64,000 nucleotides of DNA, from assembly GCF_019925205.1 (NCBI RefSeq), contig NC_083566.1:3224001-3288000 (forward strand). The letters are read 5' to 3'. The translations under genes and the position numbers were made by a program. The notes below the pieces were generated by a model. It was not told the DNA's origin. It did not search any database and saw only the letters and a list, made by a program, of their open reading frames with translations. Below are positions 36,000 through 49,932 of the stretch, in pieces. Source of the stretch: Metopolophium dirhodum (Eukaryota; Arthropoda; Insecta; Hemiptera; Aphididae). Numbering within the stretch: the stretch's first letter is position 1; the number at the start of each line of letters is the position of its first letter.

Positions 36000-38900
36000 T
36001 CTTAGTATAAATTTATCAATTGTGTGTGCAATTTTTTTAAACGTAAATGGTAATGGAAATAAATACATAATATGTTAGATATTATTCTATTAATCGTAAT
36101 TTTTCATATTTAAACTACAAAAATACCCACAAATCTAGACGTACTACAGTCTGATAGAAGCGAAGAATGTATATTGATTTTACAATAATAATATTATGTG
36201 TTTTTGTTTTGTGTATTTTTCATCGCCTTTTGGATCAGTAAAAAATAAAAATTATTTTATTTTCAACATTGAGCGTGGTTTCTGGTTGGAAATTATATTT
36301 AATTGATATTTTGTGAGACCAAAAGTAAAAAATTATTATAAGTTGTCAAAAAACGGGAATTTTGACGTGATTTCAACTTTAATTTGAATTTTTTTTTCAA
36401 TAAATATCTATAAACAAAACTTCTTTGCTTAGTTAAAAACCTTGAAAATTGAATACAAGATGCTTCATAAGTTTTACTATAGGTAATTAAAAATATTAAA
36501 CATACAAAGGTACCTATTGTAATGTTACAATTGGTGTAAAATAGTTATTTTTTTCACAGACATGAAATATGTTATGGTATTTTCATAGGTTTGCATAATA
36601 TACAACTATAGTTAGTTTCGGTTCGTAAAGTCGTTAAACGTAAATTAGAAAATGCACTGGTAAAAGTTGAACTATTTCGATATCTATTTTTTGACGTAGA
36701 GTCATAATATGTAAAATGCTTTCTTCGACTTTAGTTCATATCATTGTAACATGTTTACTGTTTATAGTAGATACGCGTGTAAAAAAATCAAAATCCGTAA
36801 AGGTCAAATAAAATGTAAAAAATACATAAATGAGACAATTTTGTATCCCCTTATATTTACGCTTCACTTTACATCACTTCATATGAGTATTACTCTGAGT
36901 ACTATTGAATCGAGAACAATACAAGATAATGACGCAAGAATTATTAATACGTCGAATACCTACAGAGTACGTCTTGAAATACTTGTATTAGTGGAACATA
37001 TTTAATAAATATAACACCTTAAAACTAGATGATCAATAATTGAACATCAGCTGTGAAGTATGTAGGAAAAAATTGTCGAAATACAGAGAAATATAAAATA
37101 TGTTTAATTTATTGCATTAAAAATGATTAATTGAATGCGATACCTATAGGCTGTGTCGTATTATACCATACTCCAGTACAACACTAATATTATGAAAAAA
37201 TAAATAACTAAAAATTACCTACCTACAATATAATCTTAAATGATTTTTTAGTTTATTGAACATTTGAAATATTTCTGAATTAGTTTTAACATGTTGATAA
37301 ATAAAATTAATCATCAAATAATATCAATAAACAGTAAACAATGATTACATTACACAGTTTTAAATAGAAAATTAAATCAATCAAAGTAAACTACAGTGTT
37401 CAACGTATAAATAAACTAAAGAAAAAACACATATTACACTTAGCTCAGTCCCGCCGTTTAATATAATGTATAATTTTTTTAATTATTATGTGTCTTAGCT
37501 TTAACTTATTGATTATTGATCCATGAATATTTAATAATTATCCTATTATCACCATTCAATGCTCGAAACTTTGTAAACAAACGACATATTTTATTTTTTA
37601 ACGTTCAGAAGTAATAGTATTCTTGTATAATAAAAAATGAGTTTTATAGTTTATATACCAGTACTGTATACATATATATATTGTACTTTACGGTTAAAGA
37701 GAAAGAAATCGGAAATATCATAAACAGATAAACAATTTTAAACAGTATAACTTTTTATTGGCTACGGTTTACTAAACATAACAAATAACAATATCAATAT
37801 TGGTATTAAATGTAATATTATTCATTGAAAAAAATCTAATACCTATAAAGTTTATTTTATTTCTTAAGTTATTACTTAATATGTTTTAACGAAGAATTGT
37901 TTTTAAACAACTATGACTTATATTTAAAACTTATTCATGATACATAGTGTCTAAAATTGTAAGTTCAAAACGTAACTTGAGATTAAGTACTTTTTACAAT
38001 ATGTATTAAATTAATTCGATAGTTCCTTAATGTGATAAGTTTAAAATGTTTAGACCATTTTACAAGACTATATTACAAAGAATGGCTTTACCATGAGCAA
38101 GTCGTTATATTTTTCAAAATCCTATAGTCGTTTAACTTTACGCGTATTTAGTAAAATGTTTTATATATTTAGTTCGTTACTTCGTTACGGAAAATTAAAT
38201 TTAAAAAAATATATTATCGTCCTTTTCAATTGGAATCTACATATTCTACACTATTATTATACGGTGCAGTATTCCGTACTCGTGAAATATAATAGTTTTT
38301 GAAAGTAAAATTGTAGTAGGTATTCAGCCCATCCCAACGTTTTGTTAATGACGGTTTATACGTTTGCAATAGAGAATAGTAGAAAAAATAACAAATTACG
38401 ACTTGGATATTAAAACTATATATTATATATTATATTAAATTATATTTAATATTGTATATTATTCCGCGGGTATAACATTTTACTACACCGTGGACGCGAT
38501 GCATAATAATAATTGTATACATCGTATTATTATTATTATTATATTATATAGCGATATTACAGGTATACCTATATACGAGTCGTGTGTAAAGAAAGAAAAA
38601 TCGTATACAGGACGAAGGAAAACACTGCGGCTCTATGCATGTATGGTAATGGAACGATAACCGACATGTTATTATTATTATTGTATAAAGACTTGGGTGG
38701 AAAAACTCTGAATAGTCCATGACTCCTGCAACGATGACGACGACGAATCTAATAGTCTCGTACGAGGGTTGCGAAGGGATGTGTTTGCCGAGGCGAAATC
38801 CGCACGGTATCCCGATAGAGCACATGGTTTTTTGTTCGTCAAATTGAATATTATACATGCATACAATACATGTGTTATTATACGCGCGAGTGCAATATTC

Positions 38901-39360
38901 TGTGGCGTACATATTATTATTATATATTATGCGACGTGGATGTAATATATAATATTGCGCGTGTGTGTGTGTGTATATTATATAGATAGGTAGGTTTCTG
39001 TTCCGATTGAAATTATCTCTCAGACGTTCTCCGAAACGAAACCGGCGGCAACGTAAATGCAATATAATATCATACAGGGCGCATTCGTCGAGTGAATACA
39101 CGTTCGCAACCGTTTTTCATCCTCATGAATCATATTGTGTGTGTTTGCTTAAATTCTGACCGTTTCTATGACATTTAAGGAATGTGTACCTATACAGTCT
39201 TCCTTGTTTCAACAATTGAGAGAACCTCGCTCATCTTTTACTGTAAATTATTGGTGAGCCGATGAGTGTAGCTTATTTCTATGTAGGTATCTAAATTTAA
39301 ATCCTTACGAGCAGTTTCTAAGTAACTAAAGACTATGGATTATGAACCTATAGTTATGCA
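36000..39360. other. Intron, AT-rich
   Basis: No element or gene was supported. A 185-codon - strand frame at 38544-39101 runs through low-complexity TATA and CACACA sequence and has no motif. The stretch 38550-39100 is slightly richer in CG than its flanks. Confidence 0.5.
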
Positions 39361-39928
39361 CAAAGGTGGGCATTGACTAGTAAAAAAGTTTAAGTAAAGT
39401 TAAAAAGTTGATTTTCATTTAACTTTTTAACTTAACTATATAGTTAGTTAATTTTCTAATCAGCCGACGAACTTAACTAGTTTAATTGACAGTTCAAATA
39501 ACTTGGCTTTCCTCGGTTTATTTTAAAATTATCCGCATCAAGTTAAACATTTTTGAAATTTTTCGTTTTTATGGTTTCGTACGTAAATATTAATATTAAA
39601 ATAAAAATAATCCAATACTATAACAATACAAACATTTCTGATATTTTTATTGATAAAATAGTTTTGTAAATAGATATATTATGTTATAGTAGATTAGATA
39701 CGCATAATATTATATGATCTTAAATTTATATTTGATATAAAAAAATTAATATTTGTTAAATCAACTTTTTTTTAAATGATTTAAGTTAATAATTTTCCAT
39801 ATTAACTTTTGACTTATCTAGTGAAATGTATGATTTGTTAACTTATAGATCTTGTGTCCTCTTAACTGACCTAACTTAACTTAGCTTAGTTAATTATTTT
39901 CATTAACTTGCCCACCTTTGGTTATACA
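39353..39928. mobile_element. hAT-like MITE, relative of 15918 element
   Basis: The element at 39361-39920 (560 bp) starts CAAAGGTGGGCATT and ends GCCCACCTTTG. Flanks are GTTATGCA (39353-39360) and GTTATACA (39921-39928), 8 bp with one difference. The interior is rich in TTAACTT and AAGTTAA. Its left end is also present, reversed and truncated, at 53183-53320. Confidence 0.87.
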
Positions 39929-40250
39929 TAACATATAAAATAGACAATATTTTTGTTCAGTAACCATTATACCCAGAAAATGCCTATAAACTATAAAACG
40001 CTAGATAATCAAATAATATTGATAACTATGATTTTCAAATCACTATAACCCCAAGTATTTTAAGGCGTTAAATGCCATAACTAAGTATACTTGAAAATTC
40101 CAAAAATCAGAATTTAAATAAATGCATAATTAATAAAGGATACCTACAATGGGGGCGATCATGCTTGACGAACCACACTGTATACACACATATTACATTT
40201 TACAATAGTTGAAATCCTTAACGTGCGCCCCAAGACCATTCAATGTTTAC

Positions 40251-40252
<2 letters not shown>

Positions 40253-40310
<58 letters not shown>
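40253..40310. repeat. (GT)29 microsatellite
   Basis: An uninterrupted GT run of 58 bases. Long pure runs are prone to length change and would be polymorphic between individuals. Confidence 0.98.
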
Positions 40311-40313
<3 letters not shown>

Positions 40314-40329
40314 CACCTAAAAGGCTCAA

Positions 40330-43300
40330 ACCCTTCTGCTGCCGATGTTCGCGTCATATATTATAATAGACCATCCGCGACTGAAAATATTCAGACGAGC
40401 ACATATTTTATCCCCATTTTGTTCTCCCTGTCATCGCCTTGTCCTCCTGTCTCCACGAGTGTATAAAAATGTAGGTATTTTTTCAACTCGTTTTCTACCT
40501 CACCGCTTCATCAGCGGCCGTGATGAAACGGGGAGAGAGGGGGACGGAAATAAATCGCATTTTGTGTATACTATATAATATGTATTTATTTGTATACCCA
40601 AGTTTACCGCACGACAACAATCCGTGCACATGAATAATGTATGGGCGTAACACGAAGGGACTGGCGTTTTTCTTAAGCTCCACTCGCGTATCTGTATATT
40701 ATTATTATTATTATTATTATAGGAACGTCTGCACGTATCGAAATTCGATGTCCACGTAAATTCGTTGTGTCGCATATATTTTGTTATTGTTGCGGTTTGT
40801 TTTTTTATCATAAGTTTGAGTGACGGAAAGAGTAACACAAAACGCGAGAGGCTAGACGGCAAACGAGGATGCTGTACCGTGGGAGAGAGAGGTAGACGGA
40901 CACAGAAAGTGGAGACGGTGAGTATATAGACGTCTTGAGTGTTTGAATCCTTTAGGATGATCGTTTTACTCGGGGGTAACATTTGCATAGCAAAAACTGA
41001 TGAATCCTTTCGATGGAACAGACAAGAAAAATAAAAAGTTGTCACTTTTGATTCTATTGTATTAGTCTTCTTACTTCTATAGTTCACAATAATTATATAA
41101 TTTACATCAAATCTCAAATCTCAAATTGAAATTCTTTTTCTTGCACATTTATTTGTTAATCACTGAACAAATTTTTTTTTGTACATGTAATGTCTGCGCA
41201 TATTACATAGATAAACGTCATAGATATTTGAGATAATTTTGTAGATGATTTATGCAAATTATTGATTTTACAGTACCAGTTTTCGGACGAATAACGCCCA
41301 TTAATTTCCGGGAAGACATTCCTTTTGACGGATTTTTTTAAGTTAAAATAATAATTGTCCAAGTTATAATAATTTCTGATTTCATATTGTAACATTTGAC
41401 TTTTTTCACCTCAAGACTAACTAACAAACTATATAGGTACGCATACAATCTAAAAGTTTCAAATTGCATTATTTTTGTATTATTACAAATTATATAATTA
41501 TTGTCTCGTATTAGTAATTATTATGAATAAATGGATTAAAAATAAAGAATAACCCGCACAAAGGTGTATAAAACAAATATAATTTAATATCTCACTAACA
41601 AGTAACAAAAGAGAAACCCAACAGAAAATAAAATCTTCAAATGTTCTCTTTTATAATAAATTAAACATTATTACAATATAACTAACATAATTGCTCAAAA
41701 AGTGTTAGATGATAGTAATCACTAATATTTTTATCTGGCATCCCATAGCAGCTTTTCAATAAAAGTACAAACATTTTTTTTTTTTAATGTGTTCGTAAAA
41801 TTACAAGTCCACCTCAAACAGTTTACCTACTGCATGCAACTTTTTGAGCTGTTTTATTAAAAAACACACACAATATTAGTAAAATCAATAGACAAGATGA
41901 CTCTCAAAATCGAATATGACTAAAATATACTTTTGGAAATTAATGATTTAAACTAATCAAGGTTATAATTAGACTTATGAAATAGCAGATAATTTATTAT
42001 ATTATTGTTTTTGTTTTTGTTTTCAAGTAAACTTTTCAGCGGTTATTTATAAAGAGATCGTATTTTCGAAATAACTTATTCTAATTGATTTGATTTAATT
42101 TGTTGTATAATTGATTCATTTAACAGAAAATATCGAACTCTTCCGGAAAGGCAGAAAGGGTAATACGACATTAAAAACCACCCTCAATGAATATTTATAT
42201 TGTAATTCAATATTAGCATTAAAAAACGTATAAGACGTGAAAGATGAATCTAAACTAGCGATTTTTGCAATGTCATTAAATCTAGGGAGGAAATATAAAA
42301 AAAATACCTTACGGCACGTGCCGGTCTATAAGTATTCTTGGGGATGAACTATTATATACATATAACTGAATTATTATATAGAACGGATGAAATATTTTTT
42401 TTTTAAACTAAAAACAACTTTGATGCCGATAAAATGACTGCAGCAACGTTACACTGGTAGGGTGTATTATATTCTCTACATAACTGCTGTGTATTTTATC
42501 ATTTAAAAAAAATGCAACGCATATCCCGGCGTATCGTGGCTAGGGGAACCATGTTTTTACTCTCTTCATTTACGTGATTCAAATTTTTGCCATAGTTTCT
42601 AGCAAATATTAATTAATATTTAGCTCGATACGATGATGTAATCGTACTCTGTGGACGGGAGCATCGATATATTATGCATATTATATAGTTATTTTTACTG
42701 GTAGGGATAATATTTGTACGGATTTCGACCTTTTTTTTTTAAATGGCAAACATGATTTATTCATCGGTCGAGGGTCGTGTTTTATGAATCAGTCGACCCT
42801 CGCAAAAATAATGATTAGAATGCTCTCAATGACGTTTAATTTAAAAACATTTCAGTAATAAATACTTACTCATTATCTAGGTAATTAGAACGAAGTTTCG
42901 TGAAGGCCAGTACACAACATTTTCGTGTATCAGTATCACGACGAGTTTCGTAATAAAATCTTAAAATCGATATTTAAACGCTCATATCATATTTTAACGT
43001 TAAAAGCAATTCTATTTTATTTTAGTTTATTGTTCTCTTGTATTTCCTTTACAAGTAATTAAAATATTTTGTTAGTAACTTTTTGAATACATTTATTTTG
43101 AATATTTAATATTTCATTAGTTGAAATATGGCTCCCGAAAAATGCATACATCCGTACACTTAAGTATCTTAATTATCCACAAATAGACAAATACTTAAAT
43201 GTAAGATGTATTTTATAATTCGTACAATAGTTTTATAAACTTTTATTAAATAAAACACAGTTATTATACTTATCAAAAAGTGTATATTAAGTTGTTTATA

Positions 43301-44079
43301 ATTAATATTTTATAGTATGCCTTCATCCCTTATCATACCCTTATGTCCATATAATATTCTGAATATTGTTTTAACAGTAAAATAACTTATACAATTTATA
43401 CATGTAAACACTATACATCATATCCTTAAATATTTGAAAACGAAATATGAACACGCAGACAAATTGGTGTAATTGATAAATTATTTGAATACAAACTGGT
43501 GCCACTAAATTACCTATAAATAAGTGTTCAAATTAAATAACATTTTTATTTATACTTACGAAGCATTCAAGTTTTAAACTTGTAATTATAATTATGTCAT
43601 ACCTACTATCATTGTTGGAAATATTTACACAACCACCCACCTTTGAATTGCAATATAAATCATACTACAAACGAGTCGTATTCAATAACCATTGTTAAGG
43701 AAACATTTTAGATTAAGAATTAGTGATATTATAATAATGTTATATCTGATGTCTATTAAACAATATTAAACCCAATAAGAAAGACAATAGGGCTAATATG
43801 AAATCAGTTCATGTAATATTGGAATTTATAATACGGTGACTGTTGATTCGTGAATCATATTGCTGTTTTATCAGTATTATAAATTGAATCAGTATGTCAA
43901 TAGTGAACATATTCCGTATAATATTTAAACATGTAATACGAAGTATATGTAATTTGTTTGCGGGTAATACGCCCAGTGTGCGGTATATAAGTCGGAAGCT
44001 GCTGGGATGAACGCGCAGGAGACCGAGGAAATGAGAATGTCTTAAAATTCAATTTCTCCGGCTACTCGGCGTGGTTTTC
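40330..44079. other. Intron, AT-rich
   Basis: No gene was recognised. The part at 40330-40980 is less AT-rich. The longest open frame of the window, 205 codons on the - strand at 40500-41117, contains a run of seven asparagines from an ATT microsatellite (about 40699-40720) and no domain, and I treat it as chance. Short TE-like phrases near 42120-42180 could not be placed. Confidence 0.45.
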
Positions 44080-44165
44080 GATCACATTGGTATTATCAAC
44101 GACAGCAGGAAATTAATTCATTTCCTGCGGCGGAATCTACCCGCTAGTTTCACTTCCGGACACTA
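44080..44165. promoter_or_regulatory. Candidate intronic enhancer with ETS-type sites
   Basis: About 100-190 bases before exon B there is a perfect 9-bp stem, GCAGGAAAT (44105-44113) and ATTTCCTGC (44120-44128), whose arms each contain an ETS core GGAA. It is followed by CACTTCCGG (44151-44159), which is the reverse of the classical CCGGAAGTG ETS motif. A TTAATT homeodomain-like core lies between the arms. Function is inferred only from motif clustering. Confidence 0.3.
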
Positions 44166-44266
44166 CCTAGCTAATCTGCAACCCTTTTTGATAAAAACAA
44201 AAACCGAAAAACGTAATGGGGTTTTTTTTAATATATAATATATATTATTTTCAATTCTCATTTCAG

Positions 44267-44413
44267 GAAGTGTTAATGGCTCACGGACTCAGGAGAGTTT
44301 CGTACGCTACGTGTGATCCTGGATGTAAACAGTTTTGTTTCCTGGCAAGACAACCTGGTGGTCATATCAACAAACAGTACTGTCATTTGTTCGTTACAAA
44401 GACGGCCGAACAG
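44267..44413 (+). CDS. PTB-domain adaptor (SH2D5-like), internal exon B
   Basis: The exon has 147 bases, 49 codons, phase 0 at both ends. Acceptor TTCTCATTTCAG ends at 44266, and donor CAG|GTAGAT follows 44413. The peptide opens EVLMAHGLRRVSYATCDP, continues with FCFLARQPGGHINKQYCHLF and ends VTKTAEQ. This is the core of a PTB/PID domain: the RRVSYATCDP strand, then the FxFLAR strand, then the YCHLF strand, in the order and spacing of the family. The wording is closest to SH2D5 (MAHALRR followed by FAFVAR and FCHLF, from memory). The C-terminal helix that completes the domain should come next but was not found before the window ends, so the following intron is probably over 19 kb. The whole gene product, SH2 domain included, cannot be judged here. 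Confidence 0.93.
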
Positions 44414-47400
44414 GTAGATACCACTTTAATTTGTTTTACTATTACGAGTTACAATTTTTTTTTTTAAATTAAATTGCACGTTACAATAAGGGGGCGAGTG
44501 TAAACGTCACGGTCGTCGTGGTGTGCAATAAAACGACTTTGTACTTGACAAACAAGTTACGATTTCCCCGTCAGTGTCAGTAGAAATTAATGTTCACGTT
44601 CTACGTCCCCGGTGACGTAAGTGGGCTCAAGTGGACGGAAAACAAGAGTTGACATAAAAGAAAAAGATAAAAGAAAAAAGATAAAATGCAATTTGTATTT
44701 GATTCGTTTTTAGTTCTAAACAATTTTTCAGACTAACGTCACCACCAATGTTCACGCGCGTAACCAGTGTATTGAAATTGCATACACAGTGCGCCGGCTT
44801 ACAGATTATCAATCGATTATAGTATTTATTAATTTATAGCATTTAATAATATTTATATCATCTTTTTAATTGCAACTAATAATAGTTGTTGAAATGCTTT
44901 ATTATTATTTTGCTTAAATATCAAATACTGGTCAGTAATATTTTTTGAATACAATAGGAATTAAATATATAATTAATAATTGGTACGGTGATTAAGCATA
45001 TTGTGAAGTATAATATCGATTATTAACAACCATAGATCAAGCAAATTATAGTACTAGGAAAAAAATGTGTAACTATTTTTTAAATAAATTAAAACAGAAT
45101 ATTATGTCGAGTTAAATTTTTAAACCGAATAGATTAATATTTAGAGAAAAATATTTACACAGAATCTTTTAGTTATTTATGAATTTTTTACATTTTTTAC
45201 AAATGTATGTTTCCCGGAGAACAATATTCGGTTATAAAAAAAAAATAAAGTGTCAAGATATAAAGACTAAAATAATTGAACAATAGGTACTATTGTTCAT
45301 ATAATTATTGATTTCGTTGATAAATATTCAAAAATGTATATTAAAATGAGAGTAAAATGTCGGTAATGATAAGGGTTTTGGTTACGTGATCATTCGATAA
45401 TGGCCCGTCGAACCTGTTACACAAGATATTTATAAAATAGTAAAATAATAATATGGTGTTACCCGTCGATAGCATATCGATGTTATAATATAGGGGAACA
45501 TCGAGATTTGCCACATCCAACGATTTCCAAGCCCATCGGACAAAATAATTCCCATTTGTATTCCAAGAGTAATATTATTACATAACTATTGTAATGTTGG
45601 AACGATTCGTTATTGTTTAAAAATAATATTTATCGATATAATTCTATCTTGGTTTATTTTTTTCGTCAGTTTCTATCTTCAAATCGACCTGAAATATTGT
45701 TATGGAAAATACCGCACCTACCTGGGATACAATACGTCAAGGAAAATCTTAACCTCCCCCCCCCCCTCCCACACTCTGTTACATTATTCACGGGTAAGAT
45801 TTAACTATACCGACACTACTTCGCGTTCTATATTATTGTAAATCACTGCGTATTATATTTTACGAGAAGCCGGACCGAGCGCACGGCGCCGTCTGTCGCG
45901 ACTAAACCCCGGCGAGGTGGCGGGTAGAGGTGCCTGTGAGACGGACGAGGTAATTAATTTTCTCGTAGCTCGTACACATATCATAATATTATGTAATGTA
46001 CAGTTTACATAGGATAATCACCCCCCCCCCCCCTCCTCGATCGAGCTATCTCGGCTCTCGTGTCCGCGTCACTCGACGATGGATCCGCGATTTGATTGAA
46101 ACGTTCTTCGTCGCAAAGACTTATTAGTCCGGATTACACGATAAATGCGCCTCGCCGGTCTTTATATTAGCGTCAAGATTCTCGTCTTTATGTTTTCCAC
46201 TCGTGTTCGGCCACGACCCGCCATTAGTTCGCGTCCCGCGCCGACAAAAAACAGACAATTTTCTCGAGACTTTAGTATATTAAGCGACAGTGATTTGTAT
46301 ACACGTCGCAGTGTAATAATGTCGTGTATATCACCCGCGCCATAGTCACCTAAAGACCGTATAGAGTGGATGGCCAACTTCCACTTTTTTTCGTTCTCGT
46401 ATATCGTACCCCTTATCGATTTTCTTTTTAAACCAATTCATCCCACTACAGTCCATTTCACACTTTGTAGTCAATCCTTACAGTAGAGGTACTATTAGAT
46501 TAATTAGATATTTATGAGCTACAAATAAAAATACAAATTTTTTGGACGGGTAGGTAGAATTTTTTTCGTTTCCTTAAGCGCAAAATTTAAATTATTTATT
46601 AAATTGAAACTTGAAGTTAAATGTATGTTATTACCGAATAGCAAAATATAACAAATATGATACACAATTATCTTTAATTTATGCAGTATCTATAATATCA
46701 ATCCCATTGCACCGTTTTATTTGATCAGAGCGACTACTAAAGCTCGAAATATAAATAACATACCAACTAACCTGACCCAGGGGATAGGTAAGTGGATGTA
46801 ATACTACCGTGGTTCCCGCCTTAGTTTTGATAACAAATGAAAACAATTAAAAAAGAGACGGTAGATACAATGTTCGGGCAATAGGGGCTGAACATCGGTA
46901 TTCCACTAAATACTATTTCAAATGTACTACTTTCATTTATTTGTTAATTTATAAAAAAAAAAAAAGTTATACATTTTAGTTTTAAAAACAATATCTAAAA
47001 TATCGTATATGTTTATGGTTTATTAATCTTTATTTAAATCTACGAGTTTAATTATTTATACAACTTATATAGATGCAATATATTTTGTGTCTTATCTCCC
47101 CTTGTCTTAGGAAATCCACAATAAGATACCTTAGTTTGGGTGCAGGTATGTATATGGTGTACGAGCATCAAATTGGTAAACGATGGTACAAACGATGGTA
47201 CAAACGCTGTAGTTCCGTTACGTTAGCTATCCTTAATTAAAGATATATAAAAAAAAATGTTTACAGTATTAAAATAATATGCAAGCAACCACAACACGAT
47301 TGTTTTCATGATTTTTGTTTATGAATTTGAAAATTTGTGGGGCCCTAATGTAACGGACCTCGCCACTGTTAGGAAAAAAAAAGTCGGGTCGAGAGCGTGC

Positions 47401-47640
47401 ACTGGGGAGAATACCAAAGGCTTTGGTGAAATTGGCTTTATTATATTATTATACAAAAAGAACAATAATACTATAAATGTCCGAACGTTGTGCCGGAAGT
47501 TCTGCCAGCCTACTACTGGTATGGTGGTACTTTCACGGTTTAAGGTCGTATCCGCTTCGTTGGGCGATTACATTAAAAATTAACGATAACTACTCGGGGT
47601 GTATACTCTTTATCACGCTTGATATTATTATGCTAGACAA
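44414..47640. other. Intron or intergenic DNA with a GC-richer patch at 45840-46360
   Basis: AT-rich overall. 45840-46360 is CpG-richer and contains a 13-C run at 46021-46033; another 11-C run is at 45756-45766. Searches by eye for a continuation of the PTB domain (an acidic or hydrophobic helix with an AF or FxxA pattern in phase 0) were negative. The 91-codon frame at 47308-47583 has no motif. Confidence 0.45.
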
Positions 47641-48620
47641 CTAAAATTCCGTTCACTAAACCAATACCGCGCGCAGTGGCACGTTAAGAATTTTGCCGGT
47701 GAAGAAACAAGTCATTTCGTTATTACATGAACTTATATATATATATATATAAGCCGTATATGTATAAGTGCGGGACGTGTGTCGAATACTATGGTGCGTG
47801 TGTTCACAAGGATTAGTCGACCGCCTCGAACACCGTCACGAGACAATATAATATTAACCGACTGGTGAACACATATACATAATATAATATAGACATATAT
47901 TATGATGCTCGTATATTATATTAATACGTACATAGTTGTTCGCATGACAAATATTACGGATGAAATGAAATGTACATATATGCGTACGCACGTTAAGTCG
48001 CGTTGAATATATAACTATAAAACTCAAAACGATCCACTTCTACGCGGGTGCACGCTGTACCTACATAACCGTCGTGATCCGACTTTTGGTCCCCCCCCCC
48101 CCTTCCCATTTTTCTACGTATTTTTTACGAGTGAACGCGGCCACCGCCGCACGCCGAAATCATGCACCATCCGATGTGATAATATTATGTTATATTATAT
48201 TATGATAATATTATATTCGTACTCGGAGGCGACGAGAAAAAAATACAATCGTGACCAACAAAAAGATAAAAAAAAAAAATAATGATAATAATAATAAACA
48301 TGACTCGGGCGCTTCTTTAATAATACGATTTCCGGTCTGGTCACGGAGTTAGCGACGACTACGGTTTACTTTTGATTAGAAACGGCGTGCCGCGAATCGT
48401 TATGATGGCTGCGCTAAAACGTTTATGCCGGTCTCGCCAAATATTTACCAAACGGAACGAAAAATGAATTTTGTTTATTTGGTCGCGTTATAACTTATAA
48501 CAACCACCGCCGGCGAGAAATCATTGCGTCCTGCGAGTGCTCATTAAAATTGTATAGAAAACGAGGGCGCTTGTGTTTTTAACGAGTTATGGCACACGGA
48601 ATAATCACGTCCCGCGTGCC
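47640..48620. other. GC-richer patch
   Basis: Contains CpG-bearing words through the whole kilobase and a 12-C run at 48091-48102. No reading frame of note. Possible regulatory island. Confidence 0.35.
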
Positions 48621-49033
48621 GTTCTAACCGTAATGGGTTGCCAGTGGATTTATAAATTTGTTAAGCTTTTAAGTGGTTGATAACATCATTGAATATTTGC
48701 ATTTACCGAGAATTGTGACTTGTATAACTGAACTATAATAAAACGCAAACGTTTCATAAAAATGATATTACGGATGTGACTAGGAATAATTATAATATGA
48801 ACCGCAATCCGCAACAGTGCAACACTGTGTTTATCAACTTTGTGTCAATACATTACGTACCTAATTTATGATTAAATTTACGGCGGTAAAGAAGTAAAAC
48901 ACAAAAATTTAATCCACGTGGTTAGAGTAACTATGTATAGGTACGCGCGGAATAATCAGAAATTCGTGCTACTATTCGTAGATGTGGGAAATTGGCCCTA
49001 TTTTTTAAAACAAATTTCTAAACACCTTGTAAA

Positions 49034-49522
49034 CAGGGTGATTCTCATTTAAAATATTTGTACTAGGGATAATAGTCCTTATAAAAATGGTTTTGCAAAA
49101 ATATAAAATTGATGTAATATTTGAACTAGTATTTATTATACTTGGAACATGTTTACAAATTATTAATGTTGATAGATTAATATTAAATACTAAAAATGTT
49201 CAAATCGTCATAGCCCCCATATCTTATAAACCTTACCATGGAACTTTTATCCTTTGGAACATAAAGTTAATTAACTCAAAAACTATTCATACGGATTTTG
49301 ATTCTGATACGTCAAATTTTTCAGAAAAATTATCTACTGAATATACACAGTTAAAAAAGAGGGTTCTCACTTGAAAACCAGACATTTGTACAAGTAGTAC
49401 AAAAAATCTGAAGAATTTAAAAATACAGTCATTAAGTATATTAAAAAATTTCCAAAAATCAGATTTTGAAAAACTGCGTTATTGAAGAAAAAGAGGGTGA
49501 GCACGCTTGGTGGATCACCCTG
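49034..49522. mobile_element. Tc1/mariner-type MITE
   Basis: The left tip is CAGGGTGATTCTC and the right tip reverse-complements to CAGGGTGATCCAC, ten identical bases. TA follows the right end; the left flank reads AA, so the target duplication may have mutated. The 489-bp interior carries a 95-codon open frame (49087-49374 +) that has no transposase motif and is not convincing as a gene. Confidence 0.75.
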
Positions 49523-49932
49523 TAGACAATTTAAAATAGCTGTAATAATTTTATTATAGTATAACCATGAGTGAATTTTGTTTAAATATAAACAAAGTTA
49601 ACAATCTATTAGGTATTTTTCATTAAACGATAAAAATCGAATTGAAAAATATTTTTTCATATATTTCAGACAATACCAAATGTAAATAAAGCAAAAAATT
49701 TTGACAAGCCATAAATAAGGTAATTTTATAGTTGATTCCTTTCTTTAAGGTCGAATAATAATAAACTACAATATCAAATTCTGAATGAATTCCCTGAAAT
49801 TGTACCTAGCAAAACAAACCTATGGTTTATACCTAATTTGAAATACATATGCGATAAAATTAATGACTATTACTTTGTCTATAATAGTACGCTTAGTGTC
49901 CAAATGACGAACCAAAATACTAAATTCAAACC

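Noticed and set aside
38544..39101. 185-codon - strand open frame
   Set aside because: Composed of TATA, CACACA and similar low-complexity sequence; no motif or splice support.
40500..41117. 205-codon - strand open frame, the longest in the window
   Set aside because: It passes through an ATT microsatellite (seven asparagines), shows no domain, and lies in a low-stop, moderately GC stretch.
46785..46805. Fragment of the GGTAAGTGGATGT dispersed element
   Set aside because: Only about 13 bases match, too few to call.
47349..47572. Possible solo LTR (TGTAA ... TTACA)
   Set aside because: Ends are inverted for five bases only, and flanking bases CCTAA and TTAAA do not form a target duplication.
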